From Cupriavidus necator A5-1 (GTDB lineage: Bacteria; Pseudomonadota; Gammaproteobacteria; Burkholderiales; Burkholderiaceae), in the NCBI RefSeq assembly GCF_000744095.1, contig NZ_JQLI01000001.1, forward strand, positions 806,001 through 870,000: 64,000 bases of DNA, read 5' to 3'. Position numbers and translations under genes: made by a program. Below the pieces are notes generated by a model. It was not told where the DNA came from. It worked only from the letters and a program-made list of their open reading frames with translations, and did not search any database. Below are positions 8,612 through 16,457 of this stretch, piece by piece; position 1 is the first letter of the stretch, and every line of letters starts with the position of its first letter.

Positions 8612-9201
8612 CTAGTGTGCCCAGTCACCATCCGCGCTGGGACGGCGCTCGATGCCCTCGGCGATAGCATCCGCTTCACCGCAGTCGTTAGGCCGCTCGA
8701 CGCGCACGCTGGTGATCTCCAGCACCAGGCGGCAGGCCCAGCGAGGCATGTGAATCGACGGGCAAGCCTTGGCGGTGGTGACAGCAGCGCGGCCTCTCGC
8801 GAGCAGCCGGACACGTTGTAGCTGGCGCCCGTGTCGCGGGTGCGTTCCACCCAGTAGTAGCCGGTCTCGGGCGTCGCTGGCACGTCATGCCGGAATATCC
8901 TTGGTTTGTCGTGGGTGCCGGCTAGCTTGCTGATGACGCCGCTTTCGCGCACCCACAGGCGGTCGCCTGGTTGGCCGTGCCGGCAGGTCAGGGTAGCGCC
9001 GGTGCGTGTGTGCCAGATCGCCGCCATTTCCGGCGCCGGTGTGCCGTCGGCGAAAGTCGATGTGCCGCCCCCTATTGTGGTTGGCTCCCAGGTGCCGAGC
9101 GTTTCCGGCAGCTTGATGATCCGCCGCGTCTGCGTCTTCCGGCCGTCCAGGATGGCGCGCACCATGGCGCCGCTGAAGAGGATAGGGCGTTCTTTGGTCA
9201 T
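8612..9201 (-). pseudogene. Phage ASCH-like protein gene, frameshifted
   Basis: The N-terminus (MTKERPILFSGAMVRAILDG, then RKTQTRRII) and the GQPGDRLWVRES segment are typical of prophage proteins with an ASCH/PUA-like fold. From about 8770 the expected sequence ([20 protein letters not shown], then [17 protein letters not shown]) is in another frame, ending at a TAG at 8612-8614. One indel therefore splits the gene. It neighbours a phage-type methyltransferase remnant, so both are likely left from one prophage. Confidence 0.65.
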
Positions 9202-9230
9202 GCTAGGATTCCAGAAAATTGGAGCGTCAG

Positions 9231-9686
9231 ATGGGTACGACATACAGGCGGCACACCATCAATTGCGATCCGCAGCTGCTGGCTGATGGGGGGTACAGCT
9301 CCCGTCTGGTAGTAACCGAGCACCAAAGTGATGTGGCAATTGACCATATCATTGATCTCGGTGCACACATTTACAAGACTGCGCAAGAGGCATCGCAGGT
9401 AGCTGCATCTGCTGGGATGCGCTGGGTCGATGCGAAGATTGGTCCGATCTATCGACACGGAGATTTCGGGTATGAGGCCTCCGCTACGTCCGACGGACCA
9501 GGTCAGTGGACTAGCGACGTGCGAATCTACGGCTCTAGTTCCCCGACGAACATCTTCGATCGGAGGACGATTCTTCTCGCTGCTCCTGGCGTTTTCAGTT
9601 CCGATGGCGACGCCATGGCTGCCGCGCGAGCCTATGCAACCCAACTGATTGACTCGGGCGCCGCGTTTACGTGGGTAGACGAGTAA
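9231..9686 (+). CDS. Hypothetical protein
   Basis: A 151-residue protein starting at ATG 9231, with GGAG seven bases upstream. I do not recognise a family. The sequence is soluble and has two Ala-rich helical stretches (AQEASQVAASAGMRW; AMAAARAYATQLIDSG) around a Gly/Ser-rich middle. It sits between two broken prophage genes on the other strand and may be a phage or island cargo gene. It ends two bases before the methyltransferase remnant that faces it. Confidence 0.55.
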   Translation: MGTTYRRHTINCDPQLLADGGYSSRLVVTEHQSDVAIDHIIDLGAHIYKTAQEASQVAASAGMRWVDAKIGPIYRHGDFGYEASATSDGPGQWTSDVRIYGSSSPTNIFDRRTILLAAPGVFSSDGDAMAAARAYATQLIDSGAAFTWVDE

Positions 9687-9688
9687 GC

Positions 9689-10105
9689 TCACGCCGCCTC
9701 CATGATTGCGTTGATGATGTCGCGCGCGACCGGCGGGCATACCGCATTGCCCAGCATGTGCACAGCCGTCTTGTGCTGTGACCGCAGTTTGTACTCCCGC
9801 GGGAAGCCCATCGCCGCGCGGCACTCGTCGGCGCTCAGCATGCGTATGCGGTCGCCGTCCACCACGGCCCAGCGGTCCAAGGTAGTGATCGTGCCGATGG
9901 GGCGATCCAGGCTGCGTCCGGTGGTGCCAGAGCCGCTGCCGTAGTAGGGCATCACGAACCGCTACCCGTACCGGGCGCGGCCGGCTTCCACCCTGGCCAG
10001 CGTCTTGTCGCTCCGGCCGGGCTTGTTCACCGGGGACCACTTTGCTGCCGAGAAGTCGATGATCGACTCCGCGGCAACGTGCCGGCGCTGGGAAAGCTGT
10101 CGCAT
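9689..10105 (-). pseudogene. Phage C5-cytosine DNA methyltransferase, C-terminal remnant
   Basis: The reading frame carries the late part of a Dcm-like enzyme: SIIDFSAAKWSPVNKPGRSD, then PYYGSGSGTTGRSLDRPIGT and MLGNAVCPPVARDIINAI. The catalytic PC motif and SAM-binding N-terminus are absent. An in-frame TAG at 9962-9964 splits the remaining part. Such enzymes in phages protect DNA from host restriction; this copy cannot work. Confidence 0.7.
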
Positions 10106-10480
10106 CAGAGGACGCTCGCTCCGGCTCGCCACAAGGAATAATCGCTGATGAATACCGTCGCACCCAAGACCCGTGGAGCGCGGTCAATACCAGCAGCCAC
10201 TATCGAAAATGTGATCAAACGGGTGGTGCGCTCGAACTGCTCGACAGCGTAAAATGCGCACGAAGTTCAAGCCGGGGCCAGCCTGAGGGGGGCGTCTGAG
10301 GGCGAGGATTTGTCCAGTGCGCGATCTGTGGGTTTGATTAAAATTTAAGCAGAGAGGCCACCTTGTCCTCCCGCCGCGCGGATCTTCGTAGCAGCAATCC
10401 CCGGAACAAGCTTGACGTCTAATTCCGAACGACAGCGCGACGCTGGATCCTGCGCCTCCTCAAATCTATTCACCTGCATC
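10106..10480. other. No gene recognised
   Basis: This stretch holds no supported reading frame. It has an A/T-rich segment near 10333-10345 (TTTGATTAAAATTTAAGC) unlike the GC-rich surroundings, which could be a promoter area for the small H-NS gene downstream. Confidence 0.3.
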
Positions 10481-10729
10481 ATGTCGATCGAAATCGAGCG
10501 CGCGGAAGCGATCACCTGGATCCGCATCCAGATGGCCCAGCATGGGCTGAGCCTGTCCGACCTGCAGGCCGCCGGCTGCTTTGCCGAGCCGCCGCCGGCG
10601 CCATCGCTTGGGGCGGTGCGCTACCGCAACGCGCAGGGGCAGGGCTGGGACGGTCGGGGCGCCATGCCGGACTGGCTGCAGCGGGCGATCAACGCCGGGC
10701 AGAACGTGGAACATTTCCAGGTTGGGTAG
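10481..10729 (+). CDS. Small H-NS-family DNA-binding protein
   Basis: An 82-residue protein whose C-terminal half (YRNAQGQGWDGRGAMPDWL) is the H-NS DNA-binding domain; the GQGWDGRG loop corresponds to the minor-groove AT-hook-like motif (usually TWSGRGR.P.W). The N-terminal half is a short helical region that would serve oligomerisation. ATG 10481 was chosen because the family begins close to this point; no clear ribosome site is visible. Such proteins silence AT-rich foreign DNA, and small versions are common on phages and plasmids. A much longer relative lies at 15087. Confidence 0.75.
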   Translation: MSIEIERAEAITWIRIQMAQHGLSLSDLQAAGCFAEPPPAPSLGAVRYRNAQGQGWDGRGAMPDWLQRAINAGQNVEHFQVG

Positions 10730-10854
10730 TATTCTCGCGGCGATACCATCCCATGGGACGGCCTGGACCTTGCATTGCTCGCCAGCTGACCGACCCGGAT
10801 AATGAGGGGGGAGACCGGCGCCGCCGGCCCGCAATCCGAAACGGAACCAACTGA

Positions 10855-11275
10855 ATGCCGGACGCAACGCTCCCTTCCCCCGATTACACCGCTTGGCTCG
10901 CTGGGTTGAAAACTCGGGTCACGCCAGCGTGCGGTCCTCTCGGTCACCGGGAACTCGTGACGCTCTATTGGCAGATCGGACGTAACATCCTCGAGCGGCA
11001 GCACAGCAGGGATGGGCAGGCAGCCTGGGCGATAGACCGGCTCGCACGCGATCTGCGGGCGACGTTTCCGGACATGAGGGATTTTCGCCGCGCAACCTCA
11101 AGTACATGCGCGCGCTTGCCGAGGCTTGGCCGAGCGGGGAATTTGTGCAGCAGGCTGCTGCACAATTGCCCTGGTTCCACTTTTGCACACTGCTGGACAA
11201 ACTGTAGTCCAACGAACTGCGCGAATGATATGCCAGGGAGGCCGCCGAGCATGGCTGGTCGCGCAGCCACCGGAA
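10855..11275 (+). pseudogene. DUF1016 (YhcG-like) nuclease gene, N-terminal remnant
   Basis: The beginning (ELVTLYWQIGRNILERQ, AIDRLARDLRATFPDM) matches the N-terminal domain of the YhcG/DUF1016 PD-(D/E)XK family. After an indel near 11085 the family sequence goes on in another frame (NLKYMRALAEAWPSGEFVQQ, then AQLPWFHFCTLLDKL) with a TAG after KL and a TGA where Trp is expected (LRE*YAREAAEHGWSR). The nuclease domain is absent. Confidence 0.65.
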
Positions 11276-11577
11276 AAATGCTGCACGTGCACAAAATCGA
11301 CGGTCGGCAGTTTGCGCCACGAGCAGGATGGGCAGATTTGTCCTGGCTGCTTCGATTCGAGGAAGCGGAATGGATTTAGGTCGGGCAGCACACAAAAGGT
11401 TCGGGCCCGGCCAAAGCAACATAGACCTTCTCCCGGGCATAAACTGGAAGGAGGCGGCGGCCGCAGTGTGTCCTGGCGCCCAGAATTTCTGTTAGCCGCC
11501 GGGCAGACCCCCGAGCGTTCCGGGTGCCGGCTGCGCGGCGATAGCCACGCCACGCGGAAGCTGCCGTCTCAAATGCC
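11276..11577. other. No intact gene; short piece resembling the next gene
   Basis: No gene was found, but 11280-11315 translates to MLHVHKIDGRQF, close to LHVHDIDGKLF in the C-terminal part of the protein at 11578. This looks like a leftover of a second copy of that domain. Confidence 0.35.
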
Positions 11578-12261
11578 ATGAGTTACATTCGCGCACCGTT
11601 CACCGACGATCAGGTCCAGAAGCTCAACGAGAACCAGGTTGGCCTCGGCGGCCCGGTTCTGCGCGCCTTCACTTGCAGGAACAGCGCCGATCATCGCCAC
11701 GGAGTCGAAGGTGGCGCCCTTGGCATCCTGATTGCCACCAAATACGGCTGGGTTTGCCCACACTGCAACTACAAAAGGGACTGGGCATTCGCAATCATGG
11801 CGACCCGGTTGACTCGCCCGCCGACCGCCATCCAATCCTTTGTCTATACGACGCCCTCAATCGAGAAGGCCAACATCCTCCTCGGTCAATATGAACGGCT
11901 TGCGGCAACCGAGCGCCCCGGCGCCGCCGTGATGGTCGCCTGCATCAAGAATCGCATCGAGGAAATGTCGCTCCCCGGATTCGGCGCTATCGAGCTCAGC
12001 GAGATCCCCACTGACGCGCTGGTGAGACGATCAGAAGGACGTAATTACCGGATCGTCTCGGGACAATCACATCTCCAAGCCGCCCTGCGCCTGACCGGCC
12101 GCGCGCTGGTGACGGATGCTGTCACCCATGAGCAGTTACACGTCCATGACATCGACGGCAAACTGTTTGCCATTTCGTCCGACGCCCAGGCAGTGCTGGA
12201 CTCAGAAACACTTACGGCGATCGAACACGCCAAAGCCGACCCGCGCGCGAGACGCGCGTGA
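11578..12261 (+). CDS. Hypothetical protein with N-terminal zinc-ribbon-like domain
   Basis: The first 75 residues (APFTDDQVQKLNENQ...FTCRNSADHRH...YGWVCPHCNYKRDWAF) resemble a small Burkholderiales protein family with Cys and CPxC ligands that probably bind zinc. That family normally stops near the DWA motif; here about 150 further residues follow, with no recognised fold, ending in a domain containing LHVHDIDGKLFAI. The longer form may be a fusion of two island genes. The coding sequence ends one or two bases before a Tn3 transposase fragment, so its last residues may have been changed by that junction. Confidence 0.5.
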   Translation: MSYIRAPFTDDQVQKLNENQVGLGGPVLRAFTCRNSADHRHGVEGGALGILIATKYGWVCPHCNYKRDWAFAIMATRLTRPPTAIQSFVYTTPSIEKANILLGQYERLAATERPGAAVMVACIKNRIEEMSLPGFGAIELSEIPTDALVRRSEGRNYRIVSGQSHLQAALRLTGRALVTDAVTHEQLHVHDIDGKLFAISSDAQAVLDSETLTAIEHAKADPRARRA

Positions 12262-12361
12262 CCTCGTTTCGCTGTACGCCACACTGCTCTCACATGGCAC
12301 GGATCTCGATGCGAAGAGCGTTGCTGCGATGATTCGGGAATTGGATTCGGCGCATATCTAG
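12260..12361 (+). pseudogene. Tn3-family transposase fragment
   Basis: Thirty-three codons (DLVSLYATLLSHGTDLDAKS, then VAAMIRELDSAHI) match residues AELLSTYAALLALGTEIDAK...IAAMIPGIDTAQV of the Tn3-type transposase at 38220-41161. The remainder of the transposase is absent, so this is debris of a second Tn3-family element. Confidence 0.65.
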
Positions 12362-12365
12362 AGGA

Positions 12366-12635
12366 TCAAGCTCTTGCGCGACCTGGCTCGCCCATGCGAC
12401 CCAAGGCCTCCCGAATTTGGACAGCGAGTTCCGCCATCGACCTGGTTTCAGGATAGAAGAGACAACTGCCGTCGGCATTGCGCTGAACCAGATGCATCCC
12501 GGCTTCCAAATGGGAGACGCTGACATGCAATCTGTCGTTGATGACCAGGATGCCATCGCGCGCCTCATCTTCGATGCGATCGGGGCAATGAATTCCAAGG
12601 GCTTCGAGCTGGCGCCGAACGGTGGTGACGCGCAT
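12366..12635 (-). CDS. Hypothetical small protein
   Basis: An 89-residue protein beginning MRVTTVRRQLEALGIHCP. The start at 12635 has GGAGGA at good distance, which rules against the longer in-frame version. It is soluble, mixed alpha/beta, with no family I recognise. It lies directly against the Tn3 fragment on the other strand, so its 3' end may have been altered. Confidence 0.45.
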   Translation of the reverse strand: MRVTTVRRQLEALGIHCPDRIEDEARDGILVINDRLHVSVSHLEAGMHLVQRNADGSCLFYPETRSMAELAVQIREALGRMGEPGRARA

Positions 12636-12884
12636 GGGGCAGTCCTCCTGCGTACAAGCTTCTGCCTGATTGTGCTCGCCGTCCACGATGGACGGAAGAG
12701 AGGACTCCTCACCTCGAGATCGGGGCAGCGCGCCGCCCGAGGGCGGCGTTTTGCCATAGTTGCCTTTGCCGATAACTGGCGTTTATCGGCATGACGTGTC
12801 GTCGTAAGGTCCCTTGGATAAGGCGAGGACTGGCCCAGCTCGGCCGAGCGCGTACAATGTCAAAATATGACGCATATTCGAACA

Positions 12885-13055
12885 TAACGCCCGTACCCCG
12901 AAATTCTGCTGTAGCGGGAGGTTATTGTTGAAGGGGGCAGGGCGGACGTTAGTCGACGGCGCCCTGCACCTTCGTCGGCCGTCGACGCACTGGTGTTCAG
13001 CCCCGGATCCCAAATGAATAGTTTCATGATTACGAAATTACTGGGTTGTGACGAT
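12885..13055. repeat. Intergenic repeat, copy A
   Basis: Shares ordered blocks with copy B at 34515-34735: GAACATAACGCCCG, GGGCGGACGTT, GTCGGCCGTCGA and a terminal near-palindrome (TTTCATGATTACGAAATTA, 13022-13040) followed by GGGTTGTGACGAT. It lies directly upstream of the secreted-protein gene at 13087 and may contain its promoter or an operator. Confidence 0.6.
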
Positions 13056-13086
13056 GGGGATCACCACGCGTCGATGAGGGGTGGCC

Positions 13087-13890
13087 ATGGATAATCCCCA
13101 TAAACCATCACCACCCGAGGAGAAAGCTGTAAAACGTTGGATGCCGTTGGCTCTCACGCTGTGTGCGGGCGCCGTCTTCGCGCAAACGCAGAAGCCGGCC
13201 ACGCCGGCCGAGGACATGAATGCGTTCGCCGCCGTGCAAACTGCCCACTCGTGCGAGGAGGCCGACAAAATCAAGTTCAGCAAGGATGCCTACCTCGCGC
13301 TCGACCCGACCGAGCGCGTGTTCTTGGACGCGACGTGGCAGAGCTGCCAGACGCCCAAGGACAGCGAAGAGCAGCCGACCATCATCGTCAATCCCACGCC
13401 GACCGGTGACAACGACCGGGTGTTCTACGGCTTGGTGAAACGCAAACAGCTGCGCGAGGCGCAGAAGACCTGTGCGACGGCCGGCCTATGGCGGCGCCAC
13501 CATGCCGTGGTTGGCACCGTTACCGGTGTGCCGGGCACTAGCGAGATTGGTACGGCCATGTTCCAGTACGCCGATGTCTCGTGCAGTTCCCTTGCCGCAG
13601 AAATCGAGAAAGGCAACGTGCTGGCCGCGCTCGGGCCCAGTATGCTGGTGCAGCATGCCGTATTGAATAAGATGAGCAAGGACCTTGTGCGCAACATTCC
13701 TCTGGTGTCCGGCGCGGACAAGGCCAAGATTTTCGGTCTGATCGACAAAGCCACTGCCATGCCCATGGTGACTATTGGCAGGAAGAATGTCGAAGTGGAG
13801 TTGGTGGGCGTGAAAGCCAGTGTCAAGAAGCCAAAAGTCATCATCAAGAAGCCCAAAATCGTGATCAAAAAGCCCAAGATCACGCTCTGA
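13087..13890 (+). CDS. Predicted secreted protein with lysine-rich C-terminal repeats
   Basis: Residues 1-33 form a signal peptide (basic start, hydrophobic LALTLCAGAVFA core, AFAQT-like cleavage). The mature part has no family I recognise; four or more Cys could form disulfides in the periplasm. The tail is a run of repeats: KKPKVI-IKKPKIV-IKKPKITL. ATG 13087 has AGGGG upstream and was preferred over GTG 13081. Lys-Pro repeats of this sort can bind polyanions such as LPS or DNA, or cross the periplasm, but that is speculation. Confidence 0.6.
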   Translation: MDNPHKPSPPEEKAVKRWMPLALTLCAGAVFAQTQKPATPAEDMNAFAAVQTAHSCEEADKIKFSKDAYLALDPTERVFLDATWQSCQTPKDSEEQPTIIVNPTPTGDNDRVFYGLVKRKQLREAQKTCATAGLWRRHHAVVGTVTGVPGTSEIGTAMFQYADVSCSSLAAEIEKGNVLAALGPSMLVQHAVLNKMSKDLVRNIPLVSGADKAKIFGLIDKATAMPMVTIGRKNVEVELVGVKASVKKPKVIIKKPKIVIKKPKITL

Positions 13891-14052
13891 CGTTTGTAGC
13901 CGCATGGTCTGGCGCCACCCATCGGGCGGCACAGGCATGGCAAGCGCCCTCGGCGACCGGCATGCGAGTCGGTCAGCACGGCTTCCTGTGGCCGGCTACG
14001 GGCGAGTTGCCCGCCACCGTCCAGATCGTCGGCACACTGTGATGATCCCGCA

Positions 14053-14202
14053 GAGCGCGCCAAAACGGGGGCTGACGGCCGGACCGCTACTGAGAGGCCA
14101 ATGAGGCACCTACAATGCGCGCATGGCTTCCGATCCTGGGCCGGCGATCTCCGTCCTTCAACTTCGAATTGCTCTGCGCGGCCTGAGCCCGTCGGTTTGG
14201 CG
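14053..14202 (+). pseudogene. Truncated second copy of the pRiA4b ORF3-like gene start
   Basis: About 150 bases match 4083-4232 closely, from the GCGCCAAARCGGGGGC segment through ATG 14123 and the first 26 codons (MASDPGPAISVLQLRIALRG...). The match ends at TTTGGCG (14202) and unrelated sequence leading to the toxin-antitoxin pair follows. Upstream non-coding DNA is duplicated too, so this is a DNA duplication rather than a gene family member. Confidence 0.75.
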
Positions 14203-14238
14203 CGGTCTCCTATGGGCCCTTGCAAGCTATAGGTTCGT

Positions 14239-14254
14239 GTAGTAACGTAACTAC
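14239..14254. promoter_or_regulatory. Palindrome upstream of the antitoxin gene
   Basis: GTAGTAACGTAACTAC is a 16-base inverted repeat with two central mismatches, 26 bases before the antitoxin start. Phd-type antitoxins repress their own operon by binding such palindromes, so it is a good operator candidate. Confidence 0.5.
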
Positions 14255-14279
14255 ATCGTCGGTCTGCAGGGGGCTAAAA

Positions 14280-14534
14280 GTGCACATCACAACTCTATCC
14301 AGTCGAGAGCTGAACCAGGATGTAACTCGCGCCAAGAAGGCCACGAAGGACGGCCCCGTTTTCATTACTGATCGAGGCCGACCTTCTCACGTCCTGTTGA
14401 GCATCGAGGAATATCAGCGACTCACTGGTAGTCAGCAAAAGATTGCTGACCTGCTGGCCATGCCGGGAGCCGAGAATATTGATCTCGATATCCCCCATCA
14501 TGCTGAACTTGCTCGACCGGCGGACCTCGACTGA
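14280..14534 (+). CDS. Phd/YefM-family antitoxin
   Basis: An 84-residue protein with the Phd fold: TTLSSRELNQDVTRAKKA (DNA-binding N-terminus), GPVFITDRGRPSHVLLSIEE (core strands) and an acidic tail that would wrap the toxin. The GTG at 14280 follows GCAGGGGGC and begins where the family begins. Its stop overlaps the toxin start by one base (TGATG), the usual coupling in these operons. It neutralises the PIN-domain toxin and likely represses the operon through the palindrome at 14239. Confidence 0.85.
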   Translation: MHITTLSSRELNQDVTRAKKATKDGPVFITDRGRPSHVLLSIEEYQRLTGSQQKIADLLAMPGAENIDLDIPHHAELARPADLD

Positions 14535-14959
14535 TGTTCATCCTAGACACTAACGTCGTCTCCGAACTGCGCAAGGCTCGACATGGAAAAGCTGATTCCC
14601 ACGTCGTTCAATGGGCCGACAGCGTCGCCGCTGCCGATTTGTTCGTGTCGGCTATCACGATCCACGAACTGGAAATAGGCGTTCTGCTGGCCGAGCGTCG
14701 TGATCCGCCGAAGGGAGCGGTTCTACGAGCCTGGCTCGATAACCACGTCCTACCAGCGTTTGCGGGACGCATCTTGCCAATTGATACGGCAGTTGCGCAG
14801 AGGAGTGCGAGGTTGCATGTCCCGGACCCGCAGCCGCTGCGGGATGGCCTGATTGCTGCCACCGCGCTGGTGCACGGAATGACAGTCGCAACACGAAACG
14901 TTTCAGATTTCGTCGCTTCACGGGTCGCGCTGCTCAATCCCTGGACGTGGGAACCATAG
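14534..14959 (+). CDS. VapC/FitB-like PIN-domain toxin
   Basis: A 141-residue PIN-domain ribonuclease. The acidic metal-binding residues are visible: Asp5 (ILDTNVVSELRK), Glu45 (ITIHELEIGV), Asp104 (LRDGLIAATAL) and the Asn122/Asp126 end (TRNVSDF). It is full length and undamaged. Family members cut tRNA or rRNA and stop translation when the antitoxin is lost. It is paired with a Phd-type rather than a VapB-type antitoxin, a common combination for FitB-like toxins. Confidence 0.88.
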   Translation: MFILDTNVVSELRKARHGKADSHVVQWADSVAAADLFVSAITIHELEIGVLLAERRDPPKGAVLRAWLDNHVLPAFAGRILPIDTAVAQRSARLHVPDPQPLRDGLIAATALVHGMTVATRNVSDFVASRVALLNPWTWEP

Positions 14960-15086
14960 CGCTAAGCCTCGTGGCGCGCGCTATGCGCTCCGGGCCTTCC
15001 GTCATTGGTTGTGGGATGGTCGACCGTAGGTCTGACGACGCCGTTGACGAGAGCCGCTAGAATGCTTCAGCGCATCCGCACCTGCA

Positions 15087-16223
15087 GTGACTTCGACGAA
15101 GGAGAACAAATTGGCCCCAGTGCAAGCGGTTGAACCACTTGTCGCGCAGGATGCGACGGACGTTCCCGGTCAGATGGAGGTTCCCAGCGCTGACGTGGCG
15201 TCCGACGCGAACCCCGTCATTGGTCAGGCCAGTAGCGAAGGCGGCGGTGTTGGAAGCATTGATACTCAGGCCCGACGCCTGGACTTCTGGACGACCAGCC
15301 GGAATAGCAGCGCCAAGGCGACGGTGTCATATCGGCGCCGACGGACTTACGCAAGCCCGGAAGCCCCGACTGAAGCGCCGACCCAGGAAGAACCGATTGA
15401 AGCTGCCGCCCCGCAAGCGCTGGTCGAGTATGGCGCTGCTGAGGCACCGATTGCAGCGATGCGGTCGGTAGCGCCGACTGAAGCGTTGACCGCCGAAGCT
15501 CCGGTTGAGGCCGCGGCCGCGGTAGAGTCGATTGAATCTGACGTCCAGGGCGAGTTACCTGAAGCTCCCGCCTCGATAGAGCCGCTTGAAGCCCTGGCCC
15601 CGGAAGCATCCACTGAAGAGAAACGACCACGGAAGCGCCGACAGACGTCGAAAGCGCTGACAGAACCTGCCGCCCCGGCAGCAACGACTGAAGAGCGGAG
15701 ACCACGGAAGCGCCAACAGAAGCCGAAAGCGTCGACTGAAGTTGCCGCTCCGGACGCTCCGACTGAAGGGACGCGAACCCGCAAGCGCGGACAGAAGCTG
15801 AAAACGCTGGCTGAAGCCGTCGCTTCGGAAGCAACGACTGAAGTGACGCAAACCCGGAAGCGCCCACAGAAGCGGGAAGCGCCTGCCGAATCGCAAAGCA
15901 CACCTAAACCCGTAACCTCTCGTGAACTGCTCGCGCAACTGGCATCCGTCGATGCGCAAATTGAGCAGTTGTGGGCTGCGGAGGTGCCAAAGGTGGTGGA
16001 GGAGATTCAGCAGTTGATGCAGGAGTACGACCTGAGCATTGACGACATTGCAGGCAAGCCAAGCGTTGGGCGCGCTGCTGGTGCGGTTCCAACTAAGAAA
16101 ATGGCTGCACCCCTTCCGAAGTACCGCAATCCCAAAACGGGGCAGACCTGGTCGGGTCGTGGTAGGGCTCCGGCATGGATTGGCACGAAGCCCCAGCGTT
16201 TTCTGATTGATCTCCACGACTGA
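15087..16223 (+). CDS. Long H-NS-family protein with repetitive acidic and basic linker
   Basis: The last 35 residues (KYRNPKTGQTWSGRGRAPAW) are a classic H-NS DNA-binding domain, and residues 265-320 (RELLAQLASVDAQIEQLWAA...) are the family's coiled-coil helix. In front lie about 260 residues of low-complexity sequence: an acidic Ala/Pro/Glu stretch (PEAPTEAPTQEE), then four units of about 30 residues, each with a basic RKR core (RPRKRRQTSK, RPRKRQQKPK, RTRKRGQKLK, TRKRPQKRE) between Ala/Glu/Thr-rich spacers, similar to histone-H1-like tails. The GTG at 15087 gives 378 residues; a TTG at 15111 has AAGGAG at better distance. Normal H-NS proteins here are about 90-130 residues. Confidence 0.75.
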   Translation: MTSTKENKLAPVQAVEPLVAQDATDVPGQMEVPSADVASDANPVIGQASSEGGGVGSIDTQARRLDFWTTSRNSSAKATVSYRRRRTYASPEAPTEAPTQEEPIEAAAPQALVEYGAAEAPIAAMRSVAPTEALTAEAPVEAAAAVESIESDVQGELPEAPASIEPLEALAPEASTEEKRPRKRRQTSKALTEPAAPAATTEERRPRKRQQKPKASTEVAAPDAPTEGTRTRKRGQKLKTLAEAVASEATTEVTQTRKRPQKREAPAESQSTPKPVTSRELLAQLASVDAQIEQLWAAEVPKVVEEIQQLMQEYDLSIDDIAGKPSVGRAAGAVPTKKMAAPLPKYRNPKTGQTWSGRGRAPAWIGTKPQRFLIDLHD

Positions 16224-16238
16224 AGGTCGCGTTGTCGG

Positions 16239-16457
16239 GTGCGGCCGGCCCTCGACCTGGATCTAACCGACGCCGCGCTACAAACCGACCTGGCCGAGCT
16301 GCGCAGCCGCTTTCCCGAGACCCGTGCGCTGTATCGCGAGGTCTGCGGTCTGCTGTTCTTCCGCTACGGCGTCACGCCCACCGCCAACAAGCTCTACAGC
16401 CTGGTGCGCAAGGGCAGCATGGGCACGCCGGCCGAGGTGCTGCAGGCGTTCATATAG
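16239..16457 (+). pseudogene. KfrA-like N-terminal DNA-binding fragment
   Basis: The 72-residue frame (DLAELRSRFPETRALYREVC, LLFFRYGVTPTANKLYSLVR, KGSMGTPAEVL) matches the N-terminal helix-turn-helix part of KfrA plasmid proteins and stops where the long coiled coil should begin. It starts 16 bases after the long H-NS gene. A complete KfrA is several hundred residues, so this is a truncated relic of plasmid DNA. Confidence 0.6.

Noticed and set aside
12885..13055. Integron attC site
   Set aside because: The GTTAGTC and TAACGCC pieces hint at attC ends, but no integrase, cassette array or consistent core sites are present.
15347..15901. CRISPR-like repetition
   Set aside because: The repetition is protein-coding, imperfect and in frame; there are no constant repeats with unique spacers.
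15217..16217. Minus-strand frames with repeats in the long H-NS gene
   Set aside because: The repeats come from the plus-strand protein repeats; the plus strand ends in a true H-NS domain.
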